Below are positions 34,572-46,980 of a DNA stretch of 64,000 nt, in pieces. The notes under the pieces are model-generated. The model was not told the origin of the DNA. It saw only the letters and a program-made list of their open reading frames with translations, and searched no databases. Origin of the DNA: Liolophura sinensis (taxonomy: Eukaryota > Mollusca > Polyplacophora > Chitonida > Chitonidae). Numbering within the stretch: the stretch's first letter is position 1; every line of letters begins with the position of its first letter. Location of the stretch: NCBI RefSeq assembly GCF_032854445.1, contig NC_088297.1, forward strand, positions 12,176,163 to 12,240,162, read 5' to 3'. A program made the translations under genes and the position numbers.

Positions 34572-34626
34572 CACCTGCGCCAGGTGTGACTGAAAGACAT
34601 TCTTCGCCTTACCTGTCCACCAGGTG
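34572..34626. promoter_or_regulatory. Three E2-boxes before gene 4, two as a near palindrome
   Basis: CACCTG at 34572-34577 and CAGGTG at 34581-34586 form an inverted pair (TCACCTGCGCCAGGTGTGA). A second CAGGTG lies at 34621-34626. They are 112, 103 and 63 bases before the ATG. Confidence 0.4.
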
Positions 34627-34683
34627 TCGCTTTTTTCTAGATGTGATAGGAGAAAAAAAAATCGAAAAAGCTACCAGTCGAAA

Positions 34684-34969
34684 ATGGCGTCGCGCAAGGC
34701 AGGTTATATTTTGACGGGATTCCTCCTGTCTTTGATTGGGTTTATCTTGTCTTTTGTCGGATTTGCCACGCCGTACTGGCTGGAACCATTTAACAGAGAT
34801 GATGAAATTGTTGAAATTGAAAACTTGGGAATGTGGCAGTACTGTTTTAGTGGCTACACAGCTTCACGACCAGGTAATCAAGATATGGACATACTTGGCA
34901 AACGGTACACGGGATGTAAATGGGTGTTCCATCGAGAAGTTTATACCATACTGCCAGAAATATGCCCAG
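34684..34969 (+). CDS. Gene 4 exon 1
   Basis: TM1 and an enlarged first loop, 95 codons plus 1 base, donor G|GTCAGT. Confidence 0.86.
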
Positions 34970-37900
34970 GTCAGTATATAGGTACATTTAAGACAAATAT
35001 ATTAAGAGATTAGCAGTATAAACTTGCTAAAATCTGCCGTAAACAGACAGACGTAATATATAGTGAGGTTGTAATTCGTAAGTTGTGTTGTGTATGTTAT
35101 GCCCGATTTCCACCCAGCATAATGCTGGCCACTGATTGGCATATTACACCAATCAAATAAATCAAATAAATCAAATAAATATTGTGTATGTTGAAGAAAT
35201 TTATGTATTTGTTTGACTTATTTGATTGGTATTTTGCGTCTAACTCAAGAGAGAAGAAATTTATGGTGATGTGATTAAAATCATAACTAGGAATAGTAAT
35301 AGTTTCTGTTTTTGAAATTTTGAAATTCAGTGTTGATAAATGATGAATGTATTAAATATTAACTTTTAATTTAATAAATTTCTATATACAGTCCAGGAGT
35401 CTATGTTGTACATACATGTGACTTTTTTTAGTTTGGTTACTGTTTTTCGAACAGTAATGTGCAATCTAATGGTTGAACAGAAAACTGAAAAGAAAATGAA
35501 AACAAGGTCAAATAGTTCATTTATTTAATAATAAATATTGGCTCTTTGCATCAAATGTGTATGACGAGAGAGGTTGCATATAGTCACATTAATGGCGGAC
35601 TGTTTTTGTGTAACACAGTGTTCATTAGCTCCCTGCATGCTTCCTAACATAGACAACTTAGAAACCTTTCCCTGCTTTGCCTTTGTTTTCTTAACTTTCT
35701 ACACTAACAATCAAGTTGGAGAAGGGTGAGGGCGAGGGGGTGGGGTGGGTGTAGGGGGTAGGGGGAGTGGGGAGTGGGATTAGTAAAACCTCTTGGAGGT
35801 CAAATTCAGGGGCAATTAAATCAACCTGTAAGTTGTAAGGCACAGTGGGAGCACTGCACAACAGCTGGGAAAGCATCAAATCAGTGTGGCCTGTCTCTTG
35901 ATTAATCTGTGGTAGCCTATGATCACAGCAAATTCTAACATATTCTGCTCTGAAAATGTGAACAAAAATTTAAAGTATTCACTTTGTTTAGGAATGAAAA
36001 GTTTTAACAAAATTATACCTTCAGGAATGAATTTCTGCTCAATTCTCAGAAAAATAGGACTTTCTATATATGTTACACCAAATTCTGCCCACTTTCACAA
36101 GTTACATAAATCAGTTTTTAATATTAGTAATTTTCCGTGTCAATTTTGTGGCCACCTTTATGGCGTTATAATCCAGACATCACTTGAGAAAGCGAAATTT
36201 GATTTATGAAGTTGTGTGAAAGTCGGCCCTGAACTTGCCTCGTCACCATATGCAAATTTGAAAGAGCTGTATTTGGGCCTGTGTGCTGTCATGAACATAG
36301 ATGTGCTTAAGGCCTCTGATTGGTCTGTTACAGTCTGGTTTCGCATCACTCAAGCCCTCATCTCTGTGGACGTGGTAGGTTCGGCATTCGTCTCGCTGAT
36401 GGCCTTGGTGTTCCTGTGTCTGAATATGTGTGATGCTTATCCCACGGCCAAGGAGGGGAAACTCTACCTCATATTTGGCCTTATCTCGTCAATATCGGGT
36501 AAGTAGGTCTTCTGAATTTATTTATTTATTTTTTTATTTTACGCCGTACTCTTATATGATGGCAGACGGTATTACGGTGGGAGGAACCCATGACCATCCA
36601 CAAGTTGCTGGCAGACCTTCCCACATACTGCAAGAGAATAAGTCCAGCATGCGCTGGACTTCAACTCACCACGACCACATTGGTGAGAGGCTCCTGGGTT
36701 ATTGCGCCATGCTGGCATGCTAACCACCTTGAGTTCGGAGGCCCTCTCAGTTGTAAAGAGTGTTTTGTGTTTTTGAAACATTGAAGACCACTTCCTCTTC
36801 CACCAATACGGCATGCAAGTCCGCACAATGTTCACGGGTAAATGTAACAGTAACAAGAGGCCTTCTAGGCTTAGTTGGTTAGCGCACTAGTGCAGCGTAA
36901 TGACCCAGGAGCCTCTCACCAATATGGTTGCTGTGAGTTCAAGTCCAGCTCATGCTGGCTTCCTCTCCGGCCGTAAGTTGGAAGGTCTGCCAGCAACCTG
37001 CGGATGGTCGTGGGTTTCCACCGGGTTCTGCCCAGTTTCTTCCCACCATAATGCTGGGCGCTGTCGTATGAGTGAAATATTCTTGAGTACGGTGTAAAAC
37101 ACTAAATAAATCAAACCCTGCCTTGGATAGGGAATTTGAAGATTCCCCCGCTGTCACTGCTTGCGTAACCTTGGTAACATTAAAGCGGTCAACAGCGTTC
37201 ATGTGACCATTTGTGCAGCCTAAAATTCATTCAAAATGATATGTTTTCTACAAATGTACCGGGCAACAATGTACGTCATACTTTATATAACCTTACCAGT
37301 CATTAGTGGTGTACATAGTCCCTGTAGGCACTCCAGCTTCCTGCTCACTTGAGGACTGCTTCGGTGACCTGATGGTTAGAGGGTCCTCCTCGAAGTTGGG
37401 AGACCAGGGATTAAAATTCAGATCGGGTCATAGCAAAGATTTTAAAAATGGTACTTTTTGTTGCCTCGCGTGTTGCCCAGCACTGAGAGGTTTGAGCAAG
37501 GAAACAGGACTGCATGGTTGGCCCAGTGCCAGTATATAACGTGACTGGTTGGGGTGTCATGTCTGGTGTCTTCGACATGATATGACAGTGGCGCCAAAGT
37601 GATGTAGTATATGTACACACATCTTATGACCCAGCACTGAGAGGTTAGAGCAAGGAAACAGGACTGCATGGTTGGCCCATTGCCAGTATATAACGTGACT
37701 GGTTGGGGTGTCATGTCTGGTGTCTTCGACATGATATGACAGTGGCGCCAAAGTGACGTAGTATGTGTACACACATCTTATTACTCCTCGTCATCATGTG
37801 ACTGAAAAATTGCAGCATACAATGTTAAACCCAAGCGATCCTTCATTCATTCCTCCATCCAGGACTGACTGCCATTGTGTGTTAAAGTGAAAAATTCTTC

Positions 37901-38222
37901 AACATGACATTTTCGATCAACAAGTCAATCAATCAATCAATCAATCCATCCATTCTCTGTCTTGGCAGGTTACATCTGTGCCGCAGCTGTCCTCGTGTTT
38001 GGTTACTTCTCAGACAGCAAGGAATGGGCGATCAAGGAACCGCTGTACTACCACCTCTCCTGGTCATACATGTTCTGCGTGGTAGGGGGTGGGTTCAGCA
38101 TTTTTGGGGGCATGTTCCTGTTGTTAGCATCCATGCAGGTTAAAGCGCTTCTCAAAGCCACCAAGCCTAACTACAAACCCACACTGGAACTCTCCACACT
38201 TACGCCAACTGTCAGATATTAG
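34684..38222 (+). CDS. Claudin-like four-transmembrane protein, gene 4 (3 exons, 234 aa)
   Basis: Join 34684-34969, 36334-36498, 37969-38222. The 705 bases give 234 residues plus TAG, and both introns are phase 1 as in the paralogs. The ATG at 34684 (AAAATGGCG) is the first ATG in the frame. TM1 is at about 8-28 and ends in TPYW (Trp32). The first loop is longer than in genes 1-3, with GMW 49-51 in place of GLW, Cys54 and Cys78. Exon 2 starts VWFRITQ. The second loop keeps SW.(F/Y) (YYHLSWSYMF) but lacks the WM..P motif of the others. TM4 is glycine-rich. The tail ends in TPTVRY. This is the most divergent member. AATAAA occurs at 38308-38313 and, if the 3' UTR is long, again near 40855. Confidence 0.86.
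35160..36333. other. Gene 4 intron 1, remainder
   Basis: No exon recognised. A short SINE A tail fragment lies at about 35105-35170 and a G-rich low-complexity stretch at about 35717-35780. Confidence 0.55.
36334..36498 (+). CDS. Gene 4 exon 2
   Basis: Acceptor TCTGTTACAG, donor G|GTAAGT, 55 codons, phase 1 at both ends. TM2 and TM3. Confidence 0.86.
36514..36745 (-). mobile_element. SINE family A just after the gene 4 exon 2 donor
   Basis: The tail begins about 15 bases after the donor (TTTATTTATTTTTTTATTTT, ACGCCGTACTC). The head ends with GCATGCTAACCACCTTGAG near 36735. Confidence 0.82.
36857..37115 (+). mobile_element. SINE family A, near full length
   Basis: Head GAGGCCTTCTAGGCTTAGTT, B-box GAGTTCAAGTCC, ends AAAACACTAAATAAATC. 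Confidence 0.88.
37361..37850 (+). mobile_element. SINE family C with an internal duplication
   Basis: The head (CTTCGGTGACCTGATGGTTA, GGAGACCAGGGATTAAAATT) is followed by a body segment present twice, offset by 154 bases (37476-37629 and 37630-37783), and the shared tail GACTGAAAAATTG with AACCCAAGC. Confidence 0.85.
37969..38222 (+). CDS. Gene 4 exon 3
   Basis: Acceptor TGTCTTGGCAG after an (AATC)n run. Encodes TM3 end, second loop, TM4 and tail to TAG at 38220-38222. Confidence 0.87.
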
Positions 38223-38229
38223 CTATGTT

Positions 38230-38720
38230 TTCACTATCAGAGATAGGCAACGCCAATTTTATTTTGTGTTTTATGGGTGAGCTTACACTAAAAAAATCCA
38301 AAAATTGAATAAAACTGAAAATTCACCTTTATAATTTGATTATTTTGATGACTTTCCTGGTTTTTTTTCAAAGCTTGTCGATCTTCAATTGGAAAAGTAT
38401 CTGGGACAGTTCACATTTCTCACAAATTAGATGATTTTTAACGTCTGGTTTTATTTTCATGCCCTTTGACGACATGGGAAAAAGATATATTCTGCCCGTA
38501 AAACAAAAATATTAGTTGGTGTGGCCTTACTGCATTTGGCATAAAAATTTCCTCTATGACCAATTAATTACTTATTTTGCCCGATTCTGAGAATTCTGTT
38601 GATCTCAGGAAGGTGTTTAGAGGTTTGTTTAGAGGGTAGGATATCCTAGTGGAAAAGTGTCAAATTCAGCACCTTGACATTTGAACTTTGTTCGGGAAAA
38701 GTTCAGGTCAAATGCAGTTT
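38230..38720. other. 3' flank of gene 4
   Basis: Likely 3' UTR with AATAAA at 38308. TTACACTAAAAAAATCC near 38284 resembles a MITE2 end, but no partner end was found. Confidence 0.5.
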
Positions 38721-38721
38721 A

Positions 38722-38974
38722 GTTAGTGGCTCAGTTAGTTAGCGCGCTAGCACAGCAGAATGACCCAGGAGTCTGCAGTCGCTGTGAATTCAAGTCCAGC
38801 TGATGCTGGCTTCCTCTCCAGCCCTAAGTGGGAAGGTCTGTCGGCAACCTGCTGATGGTCGTGGGTTTCCCTCAGGCTCTGCCCGGTTTCCTCCCACCAT
38901 AATGCTGGCCGCCGTCGTATAAGTGAAATATTCTTGAGTACGGCGTAAAATACCAATCAAATAAATAAATAAAT
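38722..38974 (+). mobile_element. SINE family A, near full length
   Basis: Head TGGCTCAGTTAGTTAGCGCG, tail ends AATCAAATAAATAAATG. Confidence 0.88.
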
Positions 38975-38979
38975 GAACA

Positions 38980-41900
38980 AATGCAGTATGTCTGTTGATA
39001 GGTGCTTAGCCATTTCATTCATTCATCTAGTACATGCATGTATATTATTACATCAGTAGTTTATTCGTCCAATCAGTGTCGTGTATTAAGTATTAAACTG
39101 TATACTATGTTGATCGTAACTACGGCGAATAACACATATTTTGGGCATATGTTGCGATGGTAGTTACGACCAGCCTAAATAATGATTGCTCTCTGGAACA
39201 GGGTCATGGTATCCCCTTGCCATAAATTATTCCAACGGCCGTTTTAGGAGTGAAATATTCCTGAGTACACAATTTAACAACAACAAAAAAAAGAAAAAAA
39301 ATAGAGAAGTGAATGTTTGAATTCACAAATGACCAATGTCCAAAAAAGTTTGACCTTGAACTGTTGCATATCCAAAAGACATAGCATCAGGCCATTAGAA
39401 ATTCCTCTTTTTCAATGCTCCATCTTTTTCGATCAGTCACCTCAACTAATCATGGTGTTGTTGTAAAGGTAATGTCTTACAGTTTCAAGTGAATCTCCTG
39501 TAGGTATTTTCTAAAAAGCTAACATTGTTGTAAGAGATGACTAATCAGGAGAAATGGTGTACTGTTGAAATTTTGCAGAATTAATGTCAAAAAATTGTGA
39601 AAACAATCATTTTGTTACACCATCACATCTCTGTCTGATTTAATTTCTTGTTTCACCTGTCGGATTTATTTGACAGCTATTAATGCTGTTACTAAGAACA
39701 AATAAAATGGATTTTTTAAAAAACTGTTCAATCGATAGTATGATCTTAAGCGCTTGCTTTACCACGTCTTATTAATAAGTTCAATTTTATGTAAATAAGA
39801 ATATAGGAAAGGATTTTATCGCAAGAACTTTTTTCCAAGGATTTTGGTGCATGGTCTTGCACATATTTTACACGATGAAAACTGTTTTAACCACAGCTTG
39901 TCCTCCTTTTTTGAAGAAACTACATCTTTTTTTAATTTTACCTTAAACAGGATTAGATCTTAATTTTCTCAAATTGTTCAGGAAAATTATTTATGGAATA
40001 CATTTCATTGCTCTTGCCAAAACACATACGTGTTGTGTGTTGTTATGCTGAATGGGTTTTCATTGTGGTTAATTTACATACCTGTTTTGTTAAACCTGTA
40101 GAAAATTGGTAAATAGATGTACCCATCTTCAGTAATTCCTCACTTGTAGTTGTGAATGTTCACGTTCACTGCATATTTGGTGCTTGCAATAAAGTTCAAT
40201 CTTTTAAGAATCATTTTAAGTTATCTTTCTTAAGTATATCAAAGTATGGACATTTTAGCTTTCTCGGATTCCGAGGCTTGATTTGCATACACCAGTTTTC
40301 AGTTAGCCTATTTTATAGTAAAAAAAAAACAACTCTTAGTTCATAAAATAAATCAACTTATATACTAGTACAGGAAAAATTGTACTGTGTTCTATGCAAG
40401 TTAAATTATTTTCATATGAATGTCAGCTTAGATTCATTCATTGAAACTAAAATATCTGTTAAGATTGTAACTTTGACAGCTTTCCTCTGTAAAGTTTGTT
40501 CATATTTGGTCAAAATGGAATTTTCATTTCTTTTTAATGGGTTCAATATAAATCTGTTTGATAATGCCCTTTTATTGAAGATGTACTGTTCATTTATGAT
40601 CACAAATCCACCCACTTTTGCCAGTGGCTAGGGATATTCCAGTACACTAAAATAGACACATAGGCCTGTATTTTGTATATATTTTAATCTAGTGCACATT
40701 TATCCCTAATCACTTTCACTGACTTTCAGAGAAACTCCTTGTATATTTACATCAAATCCATATCTGTATATATTACCATCATCTATTATGCTGTGTTGTG
40801 TATATATGTATTATATAATTTGTATATTAATGTGTAAAAAAAAAATGGTTACACAATAAAAGAAAAGCAAAAAGAAACACAAAAAAATCTTCAAATTTGT
40901 TGGTTTTTATTATTCATGGTTTTGTATTGTTACCAGAACATTCTGACCAGTTCTTATAAACAATACAATCTTTTTGCAATACATTTAATTACTTTGTGGC
41001 AAGATCCAGCCATAAGTCGTATTTATTTACAGATAAAACTGGTTATCAGATTTTAAATCATTTCATATATGTAATGTTGAGCAATCAAGACGTTTGAATT
41101 TGATATTTTCCGCACCATCCCAACATGTTTACAAACCGCAACAGCAAAACAACTACAGGTAACCTTGTGTCCTGGGTCTCCATGGCATTAACACAATGAG
41201 CACAAGAACAGATGGTTTTAACAGAAAAAATTACTGTTGAACATACTGTAGCATTAGCAAACTGCTTACCTGAAAAAATTCATTCTGACAGAGGTCGTCA
41301 AGCAACCCAATCACAGTGCTCAGAATATCGCTTTTTGAGGCTGTGACCTGAAAGCATGTGGCAGGGCCGTTTTTACAGAAAACTACCAGTAATATGCCTC
41401 AATACCCTGGACAAATCCTAATGATCAATCAGTACTTATGTTATTATACAATAAACATTGTCCAAGACTTTTTTTTTCGCCTTTGCCAACGGAGTATGGA
41501 AAGAGTTTAAATGTTAAGGCACTAAACAATTCTCTCATGGCAAATCATGCACCTCAGGCATTCTGATCTGGAGAGGGTGTTAAATCTGTCTTTGGGTCAC
41601 ACCTGGTTGATGTGGCACAATGGGACACCTGTGTGAAATGCATATACTGATTTCAAGTGGTCTGAGCATAATCAACACTAATCTACAACTTGAAAATTTG
41701 GCAGATGAATATTCATGAATCGTGTGGCCAATGTTTTGCAAATTCACAAAAAATTCCTGCACAAAGTTGATGTCCTCTTGCACTAAGGCCCCTTGTTATG
41801 CAAATGGCCCATTATAAGAGAGATAGGACATCAAAACATCAAAACCATCAAACATTTGCCGTGAAAGTATTTAATGACTCAAAGAGCTATTAGTGAGAGT

Positions 41901-42290
41901 TAAAAATACCCCACTAATTAATGTATGACACAATTTCAAAGAAAAAAATTAAGTAAAATTATGCATAGTTTTAATATGGTACATGTAAGATAAAACACAC
42001 TTTATACAAATGATTTTCAAGTGCATTGAATTCACATCGGTAAAATAATTTTAAACAATTTATACAATTCTCCTGCAGTGTCATAGAATTATGCCATAAA
42101 AAATATATATCAATATTTGCCATTTTTCGAGTCAACTTAAAAGCTATGCATTCCCTGGGACATAATATACAGTTTTCCACCTAGCAAGTTGTGATTTACA
42201 CATATCTTACATGTTTATATAAATCCAAAGCGATGCTGTTATTTGGACACCTGATTACACATCAACACCGTTGTCCTGTTAGAATGAGTA
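38980..42290. other. Intergenic AT-rich spacer
   Basis: No coding exon seen on either strand. A hairpin-like stretch at 39110-39180 (GATCGTAACTAC... and ...GTAGTTACGAC) resembles one at 18520-18600. AATAAA near 40855 could end a long gene 4 transcript. Confidence 0.5.
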
Positions 42291-42292
42291 CA

Positions 42293-42535
42293 GTTATTTA
42301 TTTATTTATTTGATTGGTGTTTTACGCCGTACTCAAGAATATTTCACTTATACGACAATGGTCAGCATTATGATGGGAGAAAACTGGGCTCTCTGCCCAG
42401 GGGAAACCTATAACCATCCGCAGGTTGCTGGAAGACCTTCCCACGGACTCCTGGAGAGGAAGCCACCTTGAGCTGGACTAGAACTCACACACCTTGAGCT
42501 GGACTAGAACTCACAGCGACCTCATTGGTGAGAGA
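42293..42535 (-). mobile_element. SINE family A with a small internal duplication
   Basis: Tail TTTGATTGGTGTTTTACGCC at 42310. The block CACCTTGAGCTGGACTAGAA is present twice at 42464-42510. Confidence 0.85.
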
Positions 42536-42539
42536 GTCA

Positions 42540-43815
42540 CTGTCCAACTGTACAAGACAAAATGACAAAACTGAAAAGCTTAGTGTGGAAACCGTCAGAG
42601 GGCACATTCAGAAAACATTTCAGTCACCAAACTAATAATCAAGCTGTATTAAAACTAAATAATTGGAGAATTAATTTAAATTAAAATACATGCATGATAG
42701 TTTACCAATATAAAAGTTTTTCACGCAAATTTCTTTCTTTCACAGTTTCAAAATCTCTCAGAGAGCATCATTTTGATGTGCATTTGATAAAAATATGTCT
42801 TTACACAGTCGCAATGGCACCTTAGGGAAGCCTCAAATGATAATTTTTTTTTCTTTTTTCCTGACATGGCCCTGAGTCAACCAATGGACATTTTTTGATA
42901 AAATCAAGATGAAAACTTAACTATTACCACTGACATTTACATACAAGGAATTATACATACATGAAATATCAAAATGATCATTTTCTTTCAGTGAGTAATT
43001 TAGATCACCTATGACAAAACCAGATCTTAAATTGGAAAAAAAAAAAAATTCGAGGGTGCACTGCAGCACACAAAAAATGCACACAGAAAAACTTTTTTGG
43101 TTATTCCACCTGAATGGTAAAATTGCCACATTACCTAAAACTTTGCATGACATTTCTGAGTATCTACAGCACCAGTGAAGAAATATGTATCATAACTATC
43201 CTGAACATTTCAGATAAAAAACACACAAACCTAACAATTATTACTTATCTACATGGTATAATGTACATCGTACACAGTAATTTACGAAGTAATCATTTCC
43301 ATTTCTGAGATCCATCTTCATCCCACTGTGACATCACATAAATCACAAAAAAACATAAAATCTCCAGGTGACTTAATTGTCAGCCTCTATAGCACCAGTG
43401 AATAATTGCACCAGAAAAACACAATTATCATGTACATATACATTTTTGTCATTTACCAAAATATAATTATGTATGTATACACATCCATTCAATTCATTTA
43501 AACATTACAAAAATCCTGAGACCCGAACATCTTGACATTTGCCATTTTAATTATGCCACTACGCTTTACCTGTGCCGACACAGTTGAGTAAACATTGTTT
43601 AAGTCAACCAGAACTTATACAAAACTCAGTTTCATGGTCCCATGACCAAAAGCAGGCTTTGTTGACTTTTGCCATATACATATGCTGTGTAGATTTTTTG
43701 TTGTCTTAACCTACCATACTATAATTTCCAGTGATTATCTGCTGTAGTTCTCAGAAATATCGCCAAATTTTTATTTCCCTATACTTTCCCGTGCTATCTC
43801 TCACCTTGTCTGCTT
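42540..43815. other. Intergenic spacer, nothing recognised
   Basis: AT-rich. Only short open frames without domains or splice partners. Confidence 0.5.
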
Positions 43816-43819
43816 GCTG

Positions 43820-44650
43820 CGGCTTCATGCGTGTCAAATGCCCAGATATGCATGGTCGTGAATACTGGTTCATGTTCATAGCTTCATGTGAGCCAAATGC
43901 CCGGATATGCATGGTCGCGAATACTGGTTCATGTTCATAGCCTCATGCGAGTCAAGTGCCCGGATATGCATGGTCAGGAATACAGGTTCATGATCATAAC
44001 CTCATGTGAGTCAAGTGCCCGGATATCCATGGTCGTGAATACTGGTTCATGTTCATAGCCTCATGTGTGTCAAGTGCACGGATATACATGGTCGTGAATA
44101 CTGGTTCATGTTCATAGCCTCATAGGAGTCAAGTGCCCAGATATACATGGTCGTGAACACTGGTTCATGTTCATAGCCTCAAGCGAGCCAAGTTCCCGGA
44201 TATGCATGGTCGTGAATACTGGTTCATGTTCATAGCCTCATGCGAGTCAAGTGCACGGATATGCATGGTCGGGAATACAGGTTCATGATCATAACCTCAT
44301 GTGAGTCAAGTGCCCGGATATCCATGGTCGTGAATACTGGTTCATGTTCATAGCCTCATGTGTGTCAAGTGCACGGATATACATGGTCGTGAACACTGGT
44401 TCATGTTCATAGCCTCATGTGAGTCAAGTGCACGGATATACATGGTCGTGAACACTGGTTCATGTTCATAGCCTCATGTGAGTCAAGTGCACGGATATAC
44501 ATGGTCGTGAACACTGGTTCATGTTCATAGCCTCATGTGAGTCAAGTGCATGGACATACATGGCTGCGAACACTGGTTCATGTTCATAGCCTCATGTGAG
44601 TCAAGTGCCCGGATATACATGGTCGTGAATACTGGTTCATGATCATAAAT
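43820..44650. repeat. 61-bp minisatellite, about 13 copies
   Basis: Unit GTGAATACTGGTTCATGTTC plus ATAGCCTCATGTGAGTCAAG and TGCCCGGATATACATGGTC. Some variant units (for example GGGAATACAGGTTCATGATC) recur at a distance, suggesting block duplication. Confidence 0.96.
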
Positions 44651-44654
44651 AATC

Positions 44655-46630
44655 AGCAATGAACAGTAAAATGCACAAACTGATCATCAGGGTTTTCCTT
44701 TAGGATTGGAGGAGGTCAGAGTTCAAAAGTAGGCAGCTGAACAGAAAGTTATTATACCACAATTACTATTGATTTAAATAGTAAGAATATTCAAAGTAGG
44801 TGCTGGAGGGAACTTTTGTAACTTTTCTAGGAAGAAGGGGTGGCAATGCTGGTGATCAATATTGTGGCAAAGTGTTATCACATATAATCAGTTAAATAAA
44901 AAAAGAGCTTTAACCCAGACTTACATGTACATGTACATTGAAGTCATAATTCCTAAAAATCTTTAAAAATAAACATATAGTAATTTTTAATATTCTGACA
45001 ACAGAAACAAAAAAAAAACATGATTTCTATGTTACAGTACCTGAGTTACCCACAAACTTCATCCCCTAAATATTTACCAAATTCGATCAGAAAAGTAGAA
45101 TGTTGGAAGAATTTTGAAAACTAAAATGCTTTTTTCAATTAAGTACACATGTGAGCTTCACAGACATTATAATATAACTTGTGCAGATCAGATACCATTT
45201 TTCTAATACGCCAAAACTTCCACTCGGTCTGTGGTCGAATCTGTTGAGGATTTATGGTATTGCATCATTCCTTTATTTGCTGGTTACCATGGATACAATC
45301 ACAAATTGGCCAATCACTGATCCCATACTGAAGAACTAATTACTACATCTGTATGTCACAACTTAAGTCTGAATTGCAGTTTTGGGAATTTAGCAGCCTG
45401 CTGATGGTGTCTAAATTGGACTCCTATGAATTTGGGGAGTCATAAACGGAATAATGTAAAGTAGGGTCCATAATAATATCAAACGACCAGAAGCCTTGTT
45501 TGAAAAAAAAAAAAGAGCTTTCCTACACATAAATAAACAGAAAATTTATCCATAGTCAAAACCTGGTCTCCCTTGATTTTTATTTTATACACTGAATTTT
45601 AAATCAATATGGAAGTGTTTAAATCAATATGGAAGTGTTTAAATCAATAATGAAACTGTTATACTTCATTTTTTTATAATTCACTTGCCCTATGTTTAAT
45701 CGTAATTTCTCAATACTTAACAAACACATTCCATACAGATACCATCTTATTTTTCATTCAGTTTTTCATAAATCTTCCTTTTTCATACTTTCCATTTATT
45801 CACACTTGTAAGTAGACAGATAAGATTATTTTTGATATTATGTCCAAAAGTGCAAAGAAACTATCTTGACTGTCTGTTCTACAGTGTACACTGAACCTAA
45901 GGTACAATATTGCATCCTAGCTTGAACATTATCATAAATCACCAATAATTTCAATCTACATCGTCGATTAAAAAAATAAGGTAACGATAATGCCTTTTTA
46001 CTACCTAGTGCTATTTTATGGATTTGTTTTTAAGATTTGTTAGGCTGGACGAACTGAATGGCAGTAAGAACGCTCTCTGCCATGTCTACAGTGCTCATGT
46101 ACTATCCAATTGTTCTAAGAGTACAAATGTACTAACAAGTGTAACATACTACAATAAAGTACAAAAAGATGCCTTGTTGCCTAGGGCCACATTGTTAAAG
46201 GTTGCAAGGAGTTTGATGAATTCTTAATTAGCTTATGCATGTGATTCAACAACCAAAAACTTCTTAAAATACAGGTACATATGGGCATAAAATCTTTGCA
46301 GGCACCATATATGTACCATCTGAAATAGGTGTGAGAAATAAACTCTGAGAAAACCCATAAATCCAGTCTTCTCAAGTTTCTCACACACAAAACGGTGATA
46401 CAAGATTCCTGACATCGTTATTAAAATCAAGCAGTGGAGTAACAACTTTTAGTGGACACCACATCACATATATTAGTATAAAGCAAGCAGCTGCTGTGAG
46501 ATGTTAAAGAAATACACCTCTAAAAATCGGAAGTTGGCATCACTAAATAGACCACTTAAAACTATTCACAAATATTTTTTCATCTACATTTTAAGATCTT
46601 TGTAAAAGACAGTTTAAAGGAATTCAAACA
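44655..46630. other. Intergenic or distal 3' UTR, no gene
   Basis: Contains a 20-bp triplicate (AAATCAATATGGAAGTGTTT) at 45600-45655. A TTTATT near 45796 could serve as an AATAAA for the - strand gene. Confidence 0.5.
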
Positions 46631-46635
46631 TTTGA

Positions 46636-46980
46636 CTTCTAATGTGGGCTTTATGGACCATACTATCAGAGTTTAGGAACTCTGAGAGCAGAAAAAGTTT
46701 ATCAAAATCATGACACTGAATGTTGGGATAACTCTCTTTAGCCATGAGTGAAAGATTACTGAAATAATGTTTCCAAATCATCACAGAAAAAGAAGGTGAT
46801 GTGGAGTCAGAGTTCCTAGATACCATCAGTATGGCCCATAAAGCCTACCACAGAGGTGATGTGGAGTCAGAGTTCCTAGATACCATCAGTATGGCCCATA
46901 AAGCCTACCATAGAGGTGATGTGGAGTCAGAGTTCCTAGATACCATCAGTATGGCCCATAAAGCCTACCATATAATTCAA
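46636..46980. repeat. 60-bp triplicate with an adjacent inverted copy
   Basis: Three near-identical 60-base units (46797-46976; GTGGAGTCAGAGTTCCTAGA, ATGGCCCATAAAGCCTACCA). The left segment 46644-46688 (GTGGGCTTTATGGACCATAC, TTTAGGAACTCTGAG) is a diverged reverse complement of each unit. It lies 300-640 bases after the stop of the - strand gene. Confidence 0.9.
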
